From positions 62,001-126,000 of the forward strand of contig NZ_QXFI01000025.1 of assembly GCF_003584135.1 (NCBI RefSeq): a stretch of DNA of 64,000 bases, in the 5' to 3' direction. The notes under the pieces are model-generated. The model saw nothing but the letters and a program-made list of their open reading frames with translations. It made no database searches and was not told the origin of the DNA. A program made the position numbers and the translations under genes. Positions 44,120 through 51,673 of the stretch are shown here, piece after piece. Origin of the DNA: Flagellimonas pelagia (GTDB taxonomy: Bacteria > Bacteroidota > Bacteroidia > Flavobacteriales > Flavobacteriaceae). Positions within the stretch are counted from its first letter, which is position 1, and each line of letters starts with the position of its first letter.

Positions 44120-46123
44120 ATGGGCATATTGGATTCTAAAATTCCATCAGGGCCATTGGCCGATAAATGGACCAAGCATAAAAACGATATCAATCTTGTT
44201 AACCCTGCCAACAAAAGGAACATCGACATTATCGTTGTCGGAACTGGGCTTGCCGGTGGTGCAGCTGCTGCAACATTGGCCGAGTTGGGTTACAACGTTA
44301 AAACCTTCTGTTATCAAGATTCTCCACGTAGGGCACACTCCATTGCCGCCCAAGGAGGTATCAATGCAGCCAAGAATTATCAAGGGGATGGTGACAGTAA
44401 CTATCGCCTTTTCTACGATACCATCAAAGGAGGGGACTACCGTTCCCGCGAGGCCAATGTATACCGTTTGGCCGAAGTATCCGGAAACATCATAGACCAA
44501 TGCGTGGCACAAGGCGTTCCCTTTGCCCGTGAATATGGCGGTATGTTGGACAACCGCTCCTTTGGAGGGGTATTGGTGTCCCGTACTTTCTACGCGAAAG
44601 GACAGACCGGACAGCAATTGTTATTGGGTGCCTATGCCGCCATGAACCGTCAGATCAACCGTGGTAAGATCCAATCCTTCACCCGTCATGAAATGATGGA
44701 TTTGGTTTTGGTTGATGGCAAAGCGCGTGGTATCATTGCCCGTGACTTGGTATCTGGAAAAATTGAAAGACACAGTGCCCACGCCGTGGTTTTGGCCACT
44801 GGAGGATACGGTAACGTGTTCTTCCTTTCCACCAACGCCATGGGAAGTAATGTGATGGCCGCTTGGAGGGCCCACCGAAAAGGTGCCTTCTTTGCCAATC
44901 CATGTTTTACCCAGATCCACCCAACCTGTATTCCAGTTTCCGGGGACCATCAATCCAAATTAACCTTGATGTCCGAATCGCTCCGTAACGACGGACGTAT
45001 TTGGGTTCCCAAGAAAATGGAAGATGCCGTGGCCATCCGTGAAGGTAAATTGAAACCTACGCAGATTGCCGAGGAAGACCGTGACTACTATTTGGAAAGG
45101 AGATATCCCGCATTTGGTAACCTAGTGCCCCGTGATGTGGCCTCAAGGGCAGCCAAAGAGCGATGCGATGCCGGATACGGTGTAAACAAGACCGGAGAGG
45201 CCGTGTATTTGGATTTTGCTTCCGCCATCAAACGATATGGAAAAGAAAAGGCCATGACCTCGGGTATCAAAGATCCGGATGAGGCTACCATCATCAAATT
45301 GGGCGAGGAAGTTATCGAAGCCAAATACGGTAACCTTTTCCAGATGTATGAAAAAATCGTGGACGAGAATCCATATAAGACCCCAATGAAAATCTATCCT
45401 GCGGTACACTATACCATGGGCGGACTTTGGGTGGATTATAACCTTCAGACCACCATCCCCGGTTGTTACTGTGCCGGTGAGGCCAACTTTAGCGATCACG
45501 GAGCCAACCGTTTGGGTGCCTCTGCCTTGATGCAGGGTCTAGCAGACGGATATTTTGTGTTGCCTTATACCATCGGGGATTATTTGTCCAAGGACATTAG
45601 AACTGGTAAAATCCCGACTGATTCTCCAGCCTTTGATGAAGCTGAAAAACAGGTTCGCAATCGCATGGAAAAATTGATGTCCGGTTCAGGTATCCATTCC
45701 GTGGATTACTACCACAAAAAGCTGGGCAAGATCATGTGGAACAAATGTGGTATGGCCCGTAATGCCCAAGGATTGGAAGAAGCCATCAAAGAGATTGCCG
45801 AACTGAGAAAGGATTTCTGGGAAAACGTAAAAGTGACCGGTACAATCGAATCCAAAAACCAAGAATTGGAAAAAGCCGGAAGGGTTGCCGATTTCTTGGA
45901 GTTGGGTGAATTGTTCGCCAAGGATGCCTTACAAAGGAACGAATCCTGTGGAGGTCACTTCCGTGAGGAATACCAAACCGAAGAAGGTGAAGCCCTACGC
46001 GATGACGAGAACTTTAAATTTGTGGCCGCTTGGGAATACGTGGGCGAGCCTAAGGATGCCAAATTGCACAAAGAGGATTTGGTATACGAAAACATTGAAC
46101 TTAAAACAAGGAGTTATAAATAG
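44120..46123 (+). CDS. sdhA: Succinate dehydrogenase flavoprotein subunit
   Basis: FAD-containing catalytic subunit of 667 residues, oxidising succinate to fumarate in the TCA cycle. The FAD-binding [17 protein letters not shown] (about 36-52) and the covalent-FAD region [14 protein letters not shown] are clear, and the C-terminal [20 protein letters not shown] block is typical. The long form matches type B enzymes. Its TAG stop lies within the left arm of an inverted repeat (46121-46180). Confidence 0.97.
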   Translation: MGILDSKIPSGPLADKWTKHKNDINLVNPANKRNIDIIVVGTGLAGGAAAATLAELGYNVKTFCYQDSPRRAHSIAAQGGINAAKNYQGDGDSNYRLFYDTIKGGDYRSREANVYRLAEVSGNIIDQCVAQGVPFAREYGGMLDNRSFGGVLVSRTFYAKGQTGQQLLLGAYAAMNRQINRGKIQSFTRHEMMDLVLVDGKARGIIARDLVSGKIERHSAHAVVLATGGYGNVFFLSTNAMGSNVMAAWRAHRKGAFFANPCFTQIHPTCIPVSGDHQSKLTLMSESLRNDGRIWVPKKMEDAVAIREGKLKPTQIAEEDRDYYLERRYPAFGNLVPRDVASRAAKERCDAGYGVNKTGEAVYLDFASAIKRYGKEKAMTSGIKDPDEATIIKLGEEVIEAKYGNLFQMYEKIVDENPYKTPMKIYPAVHYTMGGLWVDYNLQTTIPGCYCAGEANFSDHGANRLGASALMQGLADGYFVLPYTIGDYLSKDIRTGKIPTDSPAFDEAEKQVRNRMEKLMSGSGIHSVDYYHKKLGKIMWNKCGMARNAQGLEEAIKEIAELRKDFWENVKVTGTIESKNQELEKAGRVADFLELGELFAKDALQRNESCGGHFREEYQTEEGEALRDDENFKFVAAWEYVGEPKDAKLHKEDLVYENIELKTRSYK

Positions 46124-46180
46124 TTGAAAGTTGATGGTTGATGGGAAACCAAACAACGAACAACAAACAACGAACAACTA
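46121..46180. repeat. Inverted repeat between sdhA and sdhB
   Basis: Left arm is built of GTTG units (TAGTTGAAAGTTGATGGTTG), right arm of CAAC units ending CAACTA; they pair as an imperfect hairpin. It occupies nearly the whole sdhA-sdhB gap and contains the sdhA stop codon. Confidence 0.65.
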
Positions 46181-46187
46181 CATAACT

Positions 46188-46934
46188 ATGAAATTATATC
46201 TAAAAATATGGCGTCAAAAAGACGCATCTTCACCAGGTAAAATAGTTGATTATACCCTTGACGGTGTTGAAGGGGACATGTCTTTCTTGGAAATGTTGGA
46301 CATCCTTAACGAGGAATTGGTCTCCAAAGGAGAAGAGCCTGTGGAATTTGACCACGACTGTAGGGAAGGTATCTGCGGAACCTGTTCACTTCAGATCAAC
46401 GGTGAACCCCACGGTCCAGATCGATTGGTGACCACTTGCCAATTGCACATGCGCAAGTTCAATGATGGCGATACCATTGTGATCGAACCGTTCCGTGCCA
46501 ATGCGTTCCCCGTAATCAAGGATTTGATCGTGGACCGAAGTGCTTTTGACAGGATCCAACAGGCAGGAGGCTACATTTCCGTGAACACTTCCGGAAATAC
46601 CGTGGATGCCAACTGTATCCCCATCAACAAACACGATGCGGACGAAGCCATGGATGCAGCTACTTGTATCGGTTGTGGTGCCTGCGTAGCCGCTTGTAAA
46701 AATGCCAGTGCCATGTTGTTCACCTCGGCCAAGGTTTCCCAATTTGCCTTGTTGCCTCAAGGTAGGATCGAAGCTGTAGAACGTGTACAGAACATGGTGC
46801 GCCAAATGGATCTCGAAGGTTTTGGAAACTGTACCAACACGGGGGCTTGCGAAGTGGAATGCCCCAAAGGGATTTCATTGACCAACATTGCCCGAATGAA
46901 CAGGGAATACCTTTCTGCTTCTTTGAAAGGATAA
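46188..46934 (+). CDS. sdhB: Succinate dehydrogenase iron-sulfur subunit
   Basis: Electron-transfer subunit of 248 residues from the ATG at 46188. Cysteine sets are intact: CREGICGTC...C for [2Fe-2S], [11 protein letters not shown] for [4Fe-4S] and [15 protein letters not shown] for the remaining cluster. It links SdhA to SdhC. The upstream in-frame ATG at 46131 lies in a repeat and is rejected. Confidence 0.97.
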   Translation: MKLYLKIWRQKDASSPGKIVDYTLDGVEGDMSFLEMLDILNEELVSKGEEPVEFDHDCREGICGTCSLQINGEPHGPDRLVTTCQLHMRKFNDGDTIVIEPFRANAFPVIKDLIVDRSAFDRIQQAGGYISVNTSGNTVDANCIPINKHDADEAMDAATCIGCGACVAACKNASAMLFTSAKVSQFALLPQGRIEAVERVQNMVRQMDLEGFGNCTNTGACEVECPKGISLTNIARMNREYLSASLKG

Positions 46935-46953
46935 CCGTTTAGCATATCAAATT

Positions 46954-46988
46954 AAAAAACCCAAATTCCAGATGGAGTTTGGGTTTTT
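46954..46988 (+). terminator. sdhCAB terminator
   Basis: AAAACCCAAA...TTTGGGTTTT stem with T-tract, 20 nt after the sdhB stop. Confidence 0.85.
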
Positions 46989-46989
46989 G

Positions 46990-47293
46990 TTTGCTTGCCG
47001 GTCCCTTCGACTACGCTCAGGGACCTTGAAACACTAAATGATTAAGATTGTTTTGGAGATTCTTCGTTCGTTAAGCTCACTCAGAATGACAATCTGTACT
47101 TAATTCTATTCGGATGCACAAAATGCGTTCTGTGTCATTCTGAACAACGTGAAGAATCTTTTCTTTTAATCAAATGCAAAACCTAAAACATGAAAACCTG
47201 TAAATTGTGTTGAAATCAAATATTCGAAGAATTGGTGCAATTCGTGTCAAACATTTTAGATCTATAGAATTCTTCGCCTAGCTCAGAATGACA
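46990..47293. repeat. Cluster of palindromic repeats between sdhB and the Vsr-like gene
   Basis: No gene is visible. GGTCCCT/AGGGACC (47000-47025) forms one hairpin. GATTCTTCG...CAGAATGACA (47058-47091) and TGTCATTCTGA...GAAGAATC (47133-47158) are inverted copies of one unit, and a third copy ends at 47293 (TCTTCGCC...CAGAATGACA). This is the densest cluster of the repeat family in the window and marks the border of an accessory stretch. Confidence 0.75.
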
Positions 47294-47336
47294 TTGCAAT
47301 AGTCAACTTTTCAGAGAAACCTTTGTAAATTGTGCT

Positions 47337-47816
47337 ATGCCCAAAAAATATCCACAGGAACGTATAAAAGTACCTCGGTTCAACGAGGAAGGGGGTTTTT
47401 ACACCTCCCCAGAACGTTCCAAGATCATGGGTAAAATCCGTGGCAAGAACACCAAGCCAGAATTGGCCTTTAGAAAAGCATTATGGGAAGCAGGCTATCG
47501 TTATCGCATCGACTACAAAAAACTCATTGGGAAGCCCGATATCGCCCTAAGAAAGTATAAAACGGTCATCTTTATTGATGGGGAATTCTGGCATGGATAC
47601 AATTGGGTGGAACGACGGGACAAAATCAAGACCAATCGTGAATTTTGGATTGCCAAAATCGAGCGGAACATCCAACGGGATGAAGAAGTGAACGAAGCAT
47701 TGGATGAAATGGGTTATAAAGTGTTCCGGTTTTGGGAAACACAAGTGAAAAAGAACCTTGATGCCTGTTTAGAAGAAGTCCTTACCCATTTGGAAGAAGT
47801 CAAAGCTGCTTTTTGA
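47337..47816 (+). CDS. Vsr-like (very short patch repair type) endonuclease
   Basis: Nuclease of 159 residues of the Vsr/restriction-endonuclease-like fold. The N-terminal SKIMGKIRGKNTKPEL, Asp68 in GKPDIAL, Trp85-His86 in DGEFWHGYNW and FRFWE near the C-terminus align with Vsr. E. coli Vsr nicks T:G mismatches next to Dcm sites. Here the usual THGCFWHHH reads IDGEFWHGY: the catalytic-site His (64 in E. coli) is Asp81 and the zinc Cys (66) is Glu83, so the structural zinc site is missing. There is no Dcm methylase in the window. Its role may differ from classical Vsr. Confidence 0.85.
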   Translation: MPKKYPQERIKVPRFNEEGGFYTSPERSKIMGKIRGKNTKPELAFRKALWEAGYRYRIDYKKLIGKPDIALRKYKTVIFIDGEFWHGYNWVERRDKIKTNREFWIAKIERNIQRDEEVNEALDEMGYKVFRFWETQVKKNLDACLEEVLTHLEEVKAAF

Positions 47817-48504
47817 CCACTTTGAAGACTTGGAGCACCTCATCCAACGACAACTCAAAATCTTGATATTCGGGTGATGTGTTAAGGTTATGACACTGAA
47901 TGGACTTGGACTGTTTGTTGAACCCTGTAAGCTGCTTACAGATAATTCTATCAAAACAGACCAAAATGTAGGGTTGGTTCCAAAAAGTTTCATTGCCACG
48001 GCCTAAACTTTCCTTTTTCATCTCCAGCCCCAAAACAAAAGCCTTGTTCGGGATGGCATCCAGACTACCATCGTTCATGGAATCACCGGAAATTTCAAAA
48101 ACCCGATGGGGTTCATCGGCCAAAAAGTCGATAACAAAGCCCGCCTGAAACGGATTTTGCATGCCTTCCTTGCTGAGGCTCTTCACATATTTTTTTTGCC
48201 ATTCCACCAAAACCAAGGGTGCCATCACCAAATATTTGCCATAATCCAAAGGATAGAACACGCTACCCTGTTTGGTAAAAGGCTGCTTTTTGGTATAGGC
48301 CTCTCCCATGTCGTTCACTTCGTGCATATAGAGTTCCGCAATGGTAAGCCCAAAGTATTCGGCAATTTTGGTAAGGTTCTTTATAGGAATGTTGGCGTCT
48401 TTCCTTTCGTAGAGTTGAATGGTGCGCAAACTCACACCGATTTCTTTACCCAATTCTGATTGGCTTATATTTTTTTTACGCCTTAACTGCTTAATTATAT
48501 ACAT
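47800..48504 (-). CDS. XRE-family regulator with S24 (LexA/CI-like) C-terminal domain
   Basis: Regulator of 234 residues. The helix-turn-helix (about 5-57) includes ISQSELGKEIGVSLRTIQLYER. The C-terminal half resembles S24 peptidases: an Ala-Gly pair (121-122), Ser142 in ISGDSMNDG and a Lys in IICKQL (190) in the place of the catalytic lysine. The Ala-Gly to Ser spacing is shorter than in LexA, so self-cleavage is uncertain. Its 3' end overlaps the Vsr-like gene by 17 bp. It is divergent from a small HTH-like gene and a twin operator lies between. Confidence 0.85.
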   Translation of the reverse strand: MYIIKQLRRKKNISQSELGKEIGVSLRTIQLYERKDANIPIKNLTKIAEYFGLTIAELYMHEVNDMGEAYTKKQPFTKQGSVFYPLDYGKYLVMAPLVLVEWQKKYVKSLSKEGMQNPFQAGFVIDFLADEPHRVFEISGDSMNDGSLDAIPNKAFVLGLEMKKESLGRGNETFWNQPYILVCFDRIICKQLTGFNKQSKSIQCHNLNTSPEYQDFELSLDEVLQVFKVVKKQL

Positions 48505-48602
48505 TATTTTCTATATTGTGTAATATTGTTACGCAATATGCACTAGCCGCAGCAATTTCTCTGCTTTTCTGTAATTGGGTTACAGGCCAAATATAGAAAA
48601 TA
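48505..48602. promoter_or_regulatory. Twin palindromic operator region between divergent regulators
   Basis: Operator 1 (48513-48539) has 11-bp arms with one mismatch around TGTAA-TATTG-TTACG. Operator 2 (48569-48585) is the perfect palindrome CTGTAA-TTGGG-TTACAG. Both share TGTAA-N5-TTAC and their centres are 51 bp apart, about five helical turns. An outer perfect 13-bp inverted repeat, TATTTTCTATATT (48505-48517) and its complement (48590-48602), encloses them symmetrically. Operator 1 is next to the XRE/S24 start codon. Confidence 0.75.
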
Positions 48603-48647
48603 GGATTTGACCCCAACATGATATTATGCATTCTCAACAGAATTTAC

Positions 48648-48968
48648 ATGGGTTCAATCAAAGATTTAGGTCTGGTTCTTAAAAGTGATATGATTTTTAA
48701 CGAAAGTGAGTATGGTAAACCCATAAGTGAACACCTTTCCGAAGTTATTCGCAGAAACGTGTCCAAAAACGATTATGCCAATGTCGCCATACAGAGTCAT
48801 GTGAGCTTTTCCACCATCCGGGATGTGGTGTACCGTACCAACAGCCTAACCAAAATGAATGCGCAGGCCATTGCCCTTCTCATCCACGCAGCTTTTGAAA
48901 ATTCCATCGCCTATAAGCTTCGCGCAGAAAGCGACATCATCTATCTGGGGAAATTATTGAAGGTCTAA
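48648..48968 (+). CDS. Small protein with Cro-like helix-turn-helix pattern
   Basis: Protein of 106 residues from the ATG at 48648; an ATG at 48618 adds ten hydrophobic residues and is possible. No named family is recognised. The stretch YANVAIQSHVSFSTIRDVVYR followed by LTKMNAQAIALLIHAAFE has the spacing of an XRE/Cro-type helix-turn-helix (helix 2, sharp turn, recognition helix, capping helices). It is transcribed divergently from the S24-type regulator through the twin operators. Its 3' end overlaps the convergent acetyltransferase gene by 15 bp. Confidence 0.7.
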   Translation: MGSIKDLGLVLKSDMIFNESEYGKPISEHLSEVIRRNVSKNDYANVAIQSHVSFSTIRDVVYRTNSLTKMNAQAIALLIHAAFENSIAYKLRAESDIIYLGKLLKV

Positions 48969-49472
48969 CCGCAACAGCCAATCCGTTTGTTTGTCGGTAC
49001 CGATGTAGTAGGGATGTTCGGCGAATTTTTCAAACCCATGTCTTTGGTAAAATTTGATGGCCTTTGGATTGTGCTCCCATACCCCTAGCCAAATGAACGT
49101 TTTGTCCATTCCTTCTGCCAGTTGGATAATCTGTTGTACCATCCAAGCGCCAATCTGTTTGCCTTGGTGAGGTCCCAAAACATAAATGCGTTCAATTTCC
49201 AAGGCATTGGGGTCCTTGATGTCGGTTTGGGAATCGTTTAGGTTCAGTTTGAAGTACCCTACCAAGACCTCATCCTCAAAAACAAAATGAAAAAGGGAAT
49301 TGGCATCATGGAGTTCCAAGGCCATCTTATCCTGATGGAAGGCCTTCTTAAGGTACTCCTGAAAGTCCTTGGGGTCGTTATCCTTTTCAAAAGCGGCGAT
49401 AAACGTTTCCCTGGATATGTTGACCAAGGTGTCCAAATCTGTATCGGTACACTTCCGATGGGTTAGGGCCAT
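48954..49472 (-). CDS. GNAT family N-acetyltransferase
   Basis: Acyl-CoA-dependent acetyltransferase of 172 residues from the ATG at 49472 (MALTHRKCTD). Motif A is IYVLGPHQGKQIGAWMVQ, the acetyl-CoA pyrophosphate loop, followed by NPKAIKFYQRHGF. The substrate is unknown. The longer open frame adds 20 residues that run into the upstream terminator and is rejected. Confidence 0.9.
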   Translation of the reverse strand: MALTHRKCTDTDLDTLVNISRETFIAAFEKDNDPKDFQEYLKKAFHQDKMALELHDANSLFHFVFEDEVLVGYFKLNLNDSQTDIKDPNALEIERIYVLGPHQGKQIGAWMVQQIIQLAEGMDKTFIWLGVWEHNPKAIKFYQRHGFEKFAEHPYYIGTDKQTDWLLRLDLQ

Positions 49473-49499
49473 AACCGTTGTTTTGCCTAAAAATATCGT

Positions 49500-49529
49500 A
49501 AAAAAAGAGCCTAACAAAGTTGCCGGCTC
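49500..49529 (-). terminator. Terminator downstream of the 34-codon frame
   Basis: Minus strand: GAGCC-GGC-AAC-TTT-GTT-A-GGCTC followed by seven T. It separates the small frame from the acetyltransferase gene. Confidence 0.75.
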
Positions 49530-49558
49530 CAAATTTTTCAGGGGGAAGGATTTGTGGT

Positions 49559-49663
49559 CTATAGCATAAAAAGCTTCTTGATCAAGAGCATAAATCCAGT
49601 AAAAAAGTCGTTTCTGTAAACTTGGACATTCTCGTCCATCGTGTTATTAGATTTTAGGGACAT
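49559..49663 (-). CDS. Possible 34-residue microprotein
   Basis: A short frame with ATG at 49663 and TAG at 49559. The N-terminus is polar, with two possible starts (Met1, Met9), and the C-terminal half is hydrophobic and basic (FFTGFMLLIKKLFML), as in small membrane-associated peptides. Support comes from context: an exact -7 element 49 nt upstream and a terminator 30 nt downstream, with no other gene between. It could also be a small RNA. The remaining bases of the 49473-49794 gap show nothing else. Confidence 0.45.
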   Translation of the reverse strand: MSLKSNNTMDENVQVYRNDFFTGFMLLIKKLFML

Positions 49664-49711
49664 GGTAGTTTGGTTTTAGGATATTAATTTGAGTCAAATA
49701 ATCGATATAAC

Positions 49712-49719
49712 CAAATATA
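49712..49719 (-). promoter_or_regulatory. Promoter (-7) for the 49559-49663 transcript
   Basis: Minus strand TATATTTG, exact TAnnTTTG; TTTA is 19 nt upstream in the -33 position. Confidence 0.55.
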
Positions 49720-49794
49720 AATCCGATAAACGGTAATTTAAAACTATTGTTGTGTAATGATTTCTTTTTGTTGTAAAAAAACGTTTGGTATTTG

Positions 49795-50448
49795 CTAAAT
49801 ATTCATTTCAGGGATGTCGCCATCCACAACCAGCTTTCCTTCAGTTGCCTTTACAATCTCGTCCACGGAAACCCCAGGAGCCCTTTCCAATAACTTAAAA
49901 CCATTTTCCGTAACCTCCAAGACGGCCAAATTGGTCACGATCTTTTTTACACAGCCCACTCCGGTGAGCGGAAGGGTGCATCGTTTCAATAGTTTGGATT
50001 CCCCTGCCCTATTTGTATGCATCATGGCCACGATGATGTTTTCTGCCGAGGCTACCAAGTCCATGGCACCTCCCATACCCTTCACCATTTTGCCTGGAAT
50101 CTTCCAATTGGCGATATCTCCGTTTTCGGATACCTCCATAGCACCTAAAATGGTGAGGTGCACATGTTTTCCTCTGATCATGGCAAAACTGGTGGCAGAG
50201 TCAAAAAATGAGGCTCCGGGCAAAGTAGTAATGGTCTGTTTTCCCGCATTGATGATATCCGGATCTTCATCCCCCTCAAACGGGAAGGGTCCCATACCCA
50301 GTACGCCATTTTCGCTTTGAAATTCCACACTGATATCGTCCCGCACAAAATTGGCCACCAAAGTGGGAATGCCAATGCCCAAGTTCACATAATACCCGTC
50401 CTTGACTTCCTTTGCAATGCGTTTTGCTATTCCATTTTTATCCAACAT
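49795..50448 (-). CDS. 3-oxoacid CoA-transferase subunit B
   Basis: Subunit B of 217 residues of a heteromeric CoA-transferase (succinyl-CoA:3-ketoacid or acetate:acetoacetyl type). The catalytic Glu is in QSENGVLGMGP and the family block DDEDPDIINAGK-like follows. It converts acetoacetate to acetoacetyl-CoA, linking ketone or branched-chain degradation to central metabolism. The subunit A gene is upstream on the same strand, separated by an inserted four-helix-bundle cassette. Confidence 0.93.
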   Translation of the reverse strand: MLDKNGIAKRIAKEVKDGYYVNLGIGIPTLVANFVRDDISVEFQSENGVLGMGPFPFEGDEDPDIINAGKQTITTLPGASFFDSATSFAMIRGKHVHLTILGAMEVSENGDIANWKIPGKMVKGMGGAMDLVASAENIIVAMMHTNRAGESKLLKRCTLPLTGVGCVKKIVTNLAVLEVTENGFKLLERAPGVSVDEIVKATEGKLVVDGDIPEMNI

Positions 50449-50456
50449 ATTTTTAA

Positions 50457-50870
50457 TGTAACAATTTTAAAATGTACCTATGTAATTTACATCAGCTATT
50501 TGCTCATGTTCCTTTTACTGGTGCTTATGATCTTATATAAGATCAATCCTAGTTCATCAACCCTATCCTTCAAATCCTTTTGAAAAGGATATAAGCTTGA
50601 TTTTTCACATAGGGTAGCCAATATTTCGTTTCCTCAAGCTCCTTAAGTGCCAGTTTTATCTTGTGTACAAAATCAGCCCTACTCTCTGCATTCTGAGCTT
50701 CATGAATATTTGCACCTATACTTGTTCCCGATTTAAGTAATTGATTCGCAATGATATATTTTCTATTACTTTCCAGAAGTTCACAAAATTCAATAATCAA
50801 CAAGGCAAAACTCACTGATTTATCAACGATTGCATTTTCTTTATTAGCCATTCATTGATACATTGTTACA
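50457..50870. repeat. Terminal inverted repeats around a four-helix-bundle gene
   Basis: TGTAACAAT (50457-50465) and ATTGTTACA (50862-50870) are perfect inverted repeats, extended imperfectly inward. They bound a 414-bp segment with the frameshifted four-helix-bundle gene. The right repeat contains the stop codon of CoA-transferase subunit A. Confidence 0.65.
50496..50851 (-). pseudogene. Frameshifted four-helix-bundle (S23-like) protein gene
   Basis: The open frame from 50851 (MANKENAIVDKS) is typical of the family through EETKYWLPY, then stops early at 50570. One added base at the CCC run (50612-50614) restores LCEKSSLYPFQKDLK...IISTSKRNMSK to a stop at 50496, giving about 118 residues, the standard family length. 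So this is a one-base deletion, real or a homopolymer sequencing error. The gene lies between the two subunits of one enzyme, in their orientation. Confidence 0.85.
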
Positions 50871-51573
50871 CCCCTTCGCGATGACGAACTGTTCTTTGTT
50901 CAATTCGTTTCTCATATTTTTCTCCTTGGAAAATGCGCTGGACAAATATGCCCGGGATATGGATTTTATTGGGGTCCAAACTTCCAGCAGGGAGCAATTC
51001 CTCCACTTCGGCCACGGTTATGGTCGCCGCCCCGCACATACAGGGATTAAAGTTCCTTGCCGTTCCTTTAAAAATAAGGTTGCCCGCTTCATCCCCTTTC
51101 CAAGCTTTCACAAAGGAAAAATCAGCTTTGAAAGCCGGTTCCAGCACGTACATTTTACCATCAAACTCTCTGGTTTCCTTACCTTCGGCGACTTCGGTTC
51201 CATATCCTGCCGGCGTGTAAAAAGCTGGAAAACCTGCTTGGGCCGCCCTGCATTTTTCCGCCAAAGTACCTTGAGGTGTTAGTTCCACCTCCAATTCCCC
51301 GCTGAGCATTTGACGTTCGAACTCGTCGTTTTCACCCACATAGGAGGATATCATTTTTTTGATCTGATGTTTTTGAAGCAACAGTCCCAAACCAAAATCA
51401 TCCACTCCGGCATTGTTGGAAATGCAGGTAATGTCCTTGATGCCCAACCGTACCAGTTCCGCGATGGCATTTTCCGGGATACCACATAGGCCAAAACCTC
51501 CCAACATAAAGGTCATCCCGTCTTGAACACCGCCCAAAGCCTCTTGCACATCGGCCACTGTTTTCTTGATCAT
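50866..51573 (-). CDS. 3-oxoacid CoA-transferase subunit A
   Basis: Subunit A of 235 residues. Family signatures [10 protein letters not shown] (about 27-36), [13 protein letters not shown] and [10 protein letters not shown] are present. It pairs with the subunit B encoded downstream. The last residues after KRIEQRTVR and the TAA stop derive from the flanking inverted repeat of the inserted cassette, so the native C-terminus was replaced by a few repeat-encoded residues. Confidence 0.93.
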   Translation of the reverse strand: MIKKTVADVQEALGGVQDGMTFMLGGFGLCGIPENAIAELVRLGIKDITCISNNAGVDDFGLGLLLQKHQIKKMISSYVGENDEFERQMLSGELEVELTPQGTLAEKCRAAQAGFPAFYTPAGYGTEVAEGKETREFDGKMYVLEPAFKADFSFVKAWKGDEAGNLIFKGTARNFNPCMCGAATITVAEVEELLPAGSLDPNKIHIPGIFVQRIFQGEKYEKRIEQRTVRHREGV

Positions 51574-51612
51574 CCGATTCTCATTTTTAATTGCCTGAAA
51601 TTACGATTTAAA

Positions 51613-51650
51613 TAAAAAAGCCCCAAGCAAATTGTAATCTGCTTGGGGCT
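51613..51650 (-). terminator. Terminator of the ricT-gldH-PBP operon
   Basis: AGCCCCAAGCA...TGCTTGGGGCT, a perfect 11-bp stem, followed on the minus strand by a T-tract. It lies 24 bp after the PBP1A stop. Confidence 0.9.
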
Positions 51651-51673
51651 AAAAGTTCTTTAAAAGGTCTGGT

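Noticed and set aside
46131-46187. Upstream in-frame start for sdhB
   Set aside because: The added residues are encoded by the CAAC-rich repeat arm and are not part of the iron-sulfur subunit family.
47337-48968. Prophage remnant
   Set aside because: The CI/Cro-like layout hints at phage origin, but no integrase, structural, lysis or packaging gene and no attachment-site duplication or tRNA is visible.
50604-50620. Programmed frameshift in the four-helix-bundle gene
   Set aside because: The site is a simple CCC run without a canonical slippery heptamer or following pseudoknot; a one-base deletion or sequencing error explains it better.
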